Shown here: positions 6,556 through 7,653 of the stretch, piece after piece
How the letters are laid out: every line of letters begins with the position of its first letter
Numbering within the stretch: position 1 is the first letter of the stretch
Source of the DNA: Treponema sp.
Lineage (GTDB): Bacteria; Spirochaetota; Spirochaetia; Treponematales; Breznakiellaceae
Assembly: GCA_031266635.1 (NCBI GenBank)
Contig: JAISAN010000192.1
Location: 1-7,653, forward strand
Direction of reading: 5' to 3'
DNA: 7,653 bases
Program-made: the position numbers and the translations under genes
The notes under the pieces: generated by a model
Told to the model about the DNA's origin: nothing
What the model saw: only the letters and a program-made list of their open reading frames with translations
The model's database searches: none

Positions 6556-6780
6556 ATGGCAGGACTGTTTACGCTTTTTTATCCTGCGGACAAACCGGGA
6601 CCGTTGAGCGGTTCGGGCTGCGGTTTGCCTGGATCATTCCGTTGCGCTCTATTCCCACTGATATTGCCGCGTAAGAGGCATCCATATCTCCGCCATATTT
6701 TGCCGGCCCTGGTCTTTGTTGCGCAAAGCCCTTATCCGGACCGCCAAAACATCGTAAAACAGCCGGTACGTTATGCACAA
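6556..6780. other. GC-normal stretch without an assignable gene
   Basis: Open frames exist on both strands: about 91 codons on plus beginning at 6556, and about 69 on minus beginning at a GTG at 6778. A minus-strand reading in another frame gives the protein-like segment ALRNKDQGRQNMAEIWMPL before a stop near 6650. None has a recognisable motif or a good ribosome-binding site. This is probably a decayed gene fragment, but the family is not identifiable by eye. Confidence 0.4.
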
Positions 6781-6789
6781 TTTGGAATC

Positions 6790-6824
6790 AACAACCGCGC
6801 GGCAGAACCACGCGGTATGTTGTT
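6790..6824. repeat. Imperfect hairpin repeat, copy A
   Basis: Arms AACAA (6790-6794) and TTGTT (6820-6824) enclose CCGCG (6795-6799) and CGCGG (6811-6815), with a CGGCAGAACCA loop and a four-base TATG bulge on the right side. The core GGCAGAACCACGCGGTAT resembles that of the hairpin at 6845-6892, so the two look like divergent members of one repeat family. Confidence 0.65.
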
Positions 6825-6844
6825 CTCATAAGGTAGTTGTATTC

Positions 6845-6892
6845 GGGTTTAATACCTTCATAACCGCGGCAGAGCCGCGGGGTATTAAACCC
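6845..6892. repeat. Nested perfect hairpin repeat, copy B
   Basis: An outer perfect 12-bp inverted repeat, GGGTTTAATACC (6845-6856) and GGTATTAAACCC (6881-6892), encloses an inner perfect 7-bp stem, CCGCGGC (6864-6870) and GCCGCGG (6874-6880), with an AGA loop. The only unpaired segment is TTCATAA (6857-6863) on the left. TATTCG and CGAATA further out extend the pairing. It resembles REP/MITE-type intergenic elements. A transcript of either strand would fold strongly. Confidence 0.8.
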
Positions 6893-6905
6893 TCAACACG
6901 AATAA

Positions 6906-6926
6906 CCCGGCCTTTTCGGGGCCGGG
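6906..6926. repeat. GC-rich hairpin
   Basis: A perfect 7-bp stem, CCCGGCC (6906-6912) and GGCCGGG (6920-6926), has a loop TTTTCGG. On the minus strand it is followed by TTATTCG, only a weak U-run, so a terminator role is possible but not supported well. Confidence 0.5.
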
Positions 6927-7011
6927 CGTTGGCAGAGGGGGCCACAAAGCCGCCTCATCAAGTGGCATATTAAATATAAATCAACCGGTCAAAAAAAGCA
7001 AGGCAAATTTT

Positions 7012-7023
7012 CCCCGCGCGGGG
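7012..7023. repeat. Perfect palindrome CCCCGCGCGGGG
   Basis: This 12-bp GC-only palindrome directly follows an AT-rich segment (AAATTTT) and lies outside any gene I can support. It is too compact for a hairpin with a normal loop. It may be a protein-binding site or a relic of the same GC-stem repeat family. Confidence 0.4.
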
Positions 7024-7067
7024 GCGGGCGGAGACAATAGCGTTCACCCACTTGGCAAGCCGCAAGC

Positions 7068-7217
7068 TTACCTTTCGACGACAATTTTTGGAGGTCTGAT
7101 ACCCAGGATCTGATCCGCCGAGACATGAAGCAATGCGGCAATGGAGATTATGGTAATATCAAGCGTATGTCCCTTTTTTAAAAAAGGTATGATATATTGG
7201 ATAGTATGATTTCCGTA
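7068..7217 (-). pseudogene. C-terminal remnant of a Cro/CI-type (XRE) regulator
   Basis: On the minus strand an open frame of 49 codons runs to a TAA at 7070-7068. It includes TIISIAALLHVSADQILGI (7154-7098), followed by RPPKIVVER. This matches the pattern that ends an HTH_3/XRE DNA-binding domain (T-I-x-x-I-A-x-x-L-x-V-S-x-D-x-I-L-G). KKGHTLDI just before it corresponds to the usual E-x-G-x-x-x-P/D segment. The recognition helices and N-terminus are missing: upstream the frame meets a stop (7220-7218) and there is no start codon. The palindromic T6A6 tract at 7172-7187 lies where the similarity ends, a plausible site of a frameshift or insertion. No functional protein is expected. Confidence 0.6.
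7172..7187. repeat. Perfect 16-bp palindrome of T6A6 with GG/CC ends
   Basis: CCTTTTTTAAAAAAGG is a perfect palindrome at the point where the XRE remnant loses its similarity. The homopolymers make it slippage-prone. It is followed by the closely spaced near-repeats TATGATATATTGG and TAGTATGAT, which are AT-rich. Confidence 0.55.
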
Positions 7218-7371
7218 TTACGGGCAGGGCCGGTTTCGGGGACGTACATTGTATGATCCGATCCGCCTTTTCGGTACAAAAAACCTCCCAAAAGCTGTTT
7301 TTCAGGCGAAACCTGGCCCGAAGTCCCTTGAAAAGGCGGGGAAACCCGGCCAAAATCCCCGGCGCGGAATT

Positions 7372-7653
7372 GAGTTGTATTATCGCGAGGTATCCAGACC
7401 CGAGGGCGAGCCGTTGGATAAGCGGGGACCCGGCGCAGGAAGGCGCCCCGTCAAGGGGCGTTAATTTGATAAAGGCAGCATACGCCCGGCGCCCAACAAA
7501 GGCCGCAGTACCAAACAAAGGCGCAGCAGCTTTAGCTGCGGCAGCGCGGCGGCGCCCGATAACGGCTACCGCACCGAATAAAGGGATGAATCTCCTCGCC
7601 TACCACTATGCGGGGAATAACCCGGTGAAGTATATTGATCCTGATGGGGAAGA
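7372..7653 (+). pseudogene. Orphan Rhs core C-terminal fragment, frame-disrupted, runs off window
   Basis: The sequence ARYPDPRASRWISGDPA (from 7385) is the conserved Rhs core segment usually seen as GARYLDP-x-x-SRW-x-S-x-DPA. At 7586-7653, MNLLAYHYAGNNPVKYIDP matches the following Rhs core end, just before the variable toxin tip. The preceding ELYY (7372-7383), which belongs before GARY, is in another frame: a single C at 7384 separates them, so the frame is broken by +1 or -2. There are no YD repeats upstream; the open frame begins only at 7205 and its first part shows no Rhs similarity. Between DPA and YHYAGNN lies an Ala/Arg/Pro-rich insertion containing a 21-codon repeat. This is best read as a displaced Rhs end, possibly with an intact variable domain beyond 7653. 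Confidence 0.7.
7487..7585 (+). repeat. In-frame 63-bp direct repeat within the Rhs fragment
   Basis: Two 36-bp units, 7487-7522 and 7550-7585, match at 26 of 36 bases and are 63 bp (21 codons) apart in the Rhs reading frame. They encode RRPTKAAVPNKG and RRPITATAPNKG. Six of the ten differences are at third codon positions. The spacer encodes AAALAAAAR and contains a CGCAGC/GCTGCG hairpin (7522-7527 with 7535-7540). Confidence 0.75.

Noticed and set aside
6900..6932. Integron attC site, suggested by the GC hairpin followed by GTTGGC and by GCCCAAC at 7491
   Set aside because: The right core does not fit GTTRRRY, no matching left core flanks the same hairpin, and GCCCAAC lies far away inside the Rhs repeat.
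6773..6973. Open frame of 66 codons across the hairpins
   Set aside because: It runs through two hairpin repeats and has no coding character or start signal.
7159..7518. 119-codon minus-strand open frame
   Set aside because: It is antisense to the Rhs core fragment over most of its length, has no motif and no ribosome-binding site, and overlaps the XRE remnant in another frame.
6900..7653. CRISPR array or insertion sequence
   Set aside because: The repeats are only two per family with no regular spacers, and no transposase reading frame or terminal inverted repeats with a target duplication are visible.

Overview
The window looks like a GC-rich treponeme-like spirochete (phylum Spirochaetota). 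The pointers are a relaxed spirochete-style lipobox, an archaeal-like UMP kinase, a CysRS of the HHTNE sub-type, Rhs core sequence ending in YHYAGNNPVKYIDPDG, and the gene order murB / cysS / ECF sigma factor. I recall that same order from Treponema pallidum (around TP0090-TP0092), from memory and not checked here. Genus and species cannot be fixed from the sequence alone.

Positions 1-5422 are a block of genes on the minus strand. Read 5'->3' they are cysS, an ECF sigma factor, a zinc-binding anti-sigma factor with one membrane helix, a small exported protein, a TIG/transglutaminase-like lipoprotein, and a UMP kinase cut by the window start. The sigma-to-lipoprotein part is very tight: stop and start abut (TAA-ATG), then overlap as ATGA and TGATG. 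This is a translationally coupled envelope-signalling module in which the regulator and two exported proteins are probably co-expressed.

Positions 5424-6362 hold murB on the plus strand, diverging from cysS with a single base between the two start codons, so any promoter for either gene must lie inside the other.

Positions 6363-7653 contain no convincing intact gene. They hold a very AT-rich stretch (21% GC over 6421-6540), a GC-normal stretch I cannot assign, two related hairpin repeats with CCGCG-type stems, more palindromes, a decayed C-terminus of a Cro/CI-type (XRE) regulator on the minus strand, and a frame-disrupted Rhs core that runs off the right edge and carries an in-frame 21-codon repeat. 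This is a typical accessory junction beside a conserved block, with an orphan Rhs tip entering at the right end.

No complete new system is visible. The most useful observations are the transglutaminase-like lipoprotein lacking its expected catalytic Cys, its duplicated lipobox and poly-G tract, the one-base divergent murB/cysS start, the hairpin repeat family and the orphan Rhs end.
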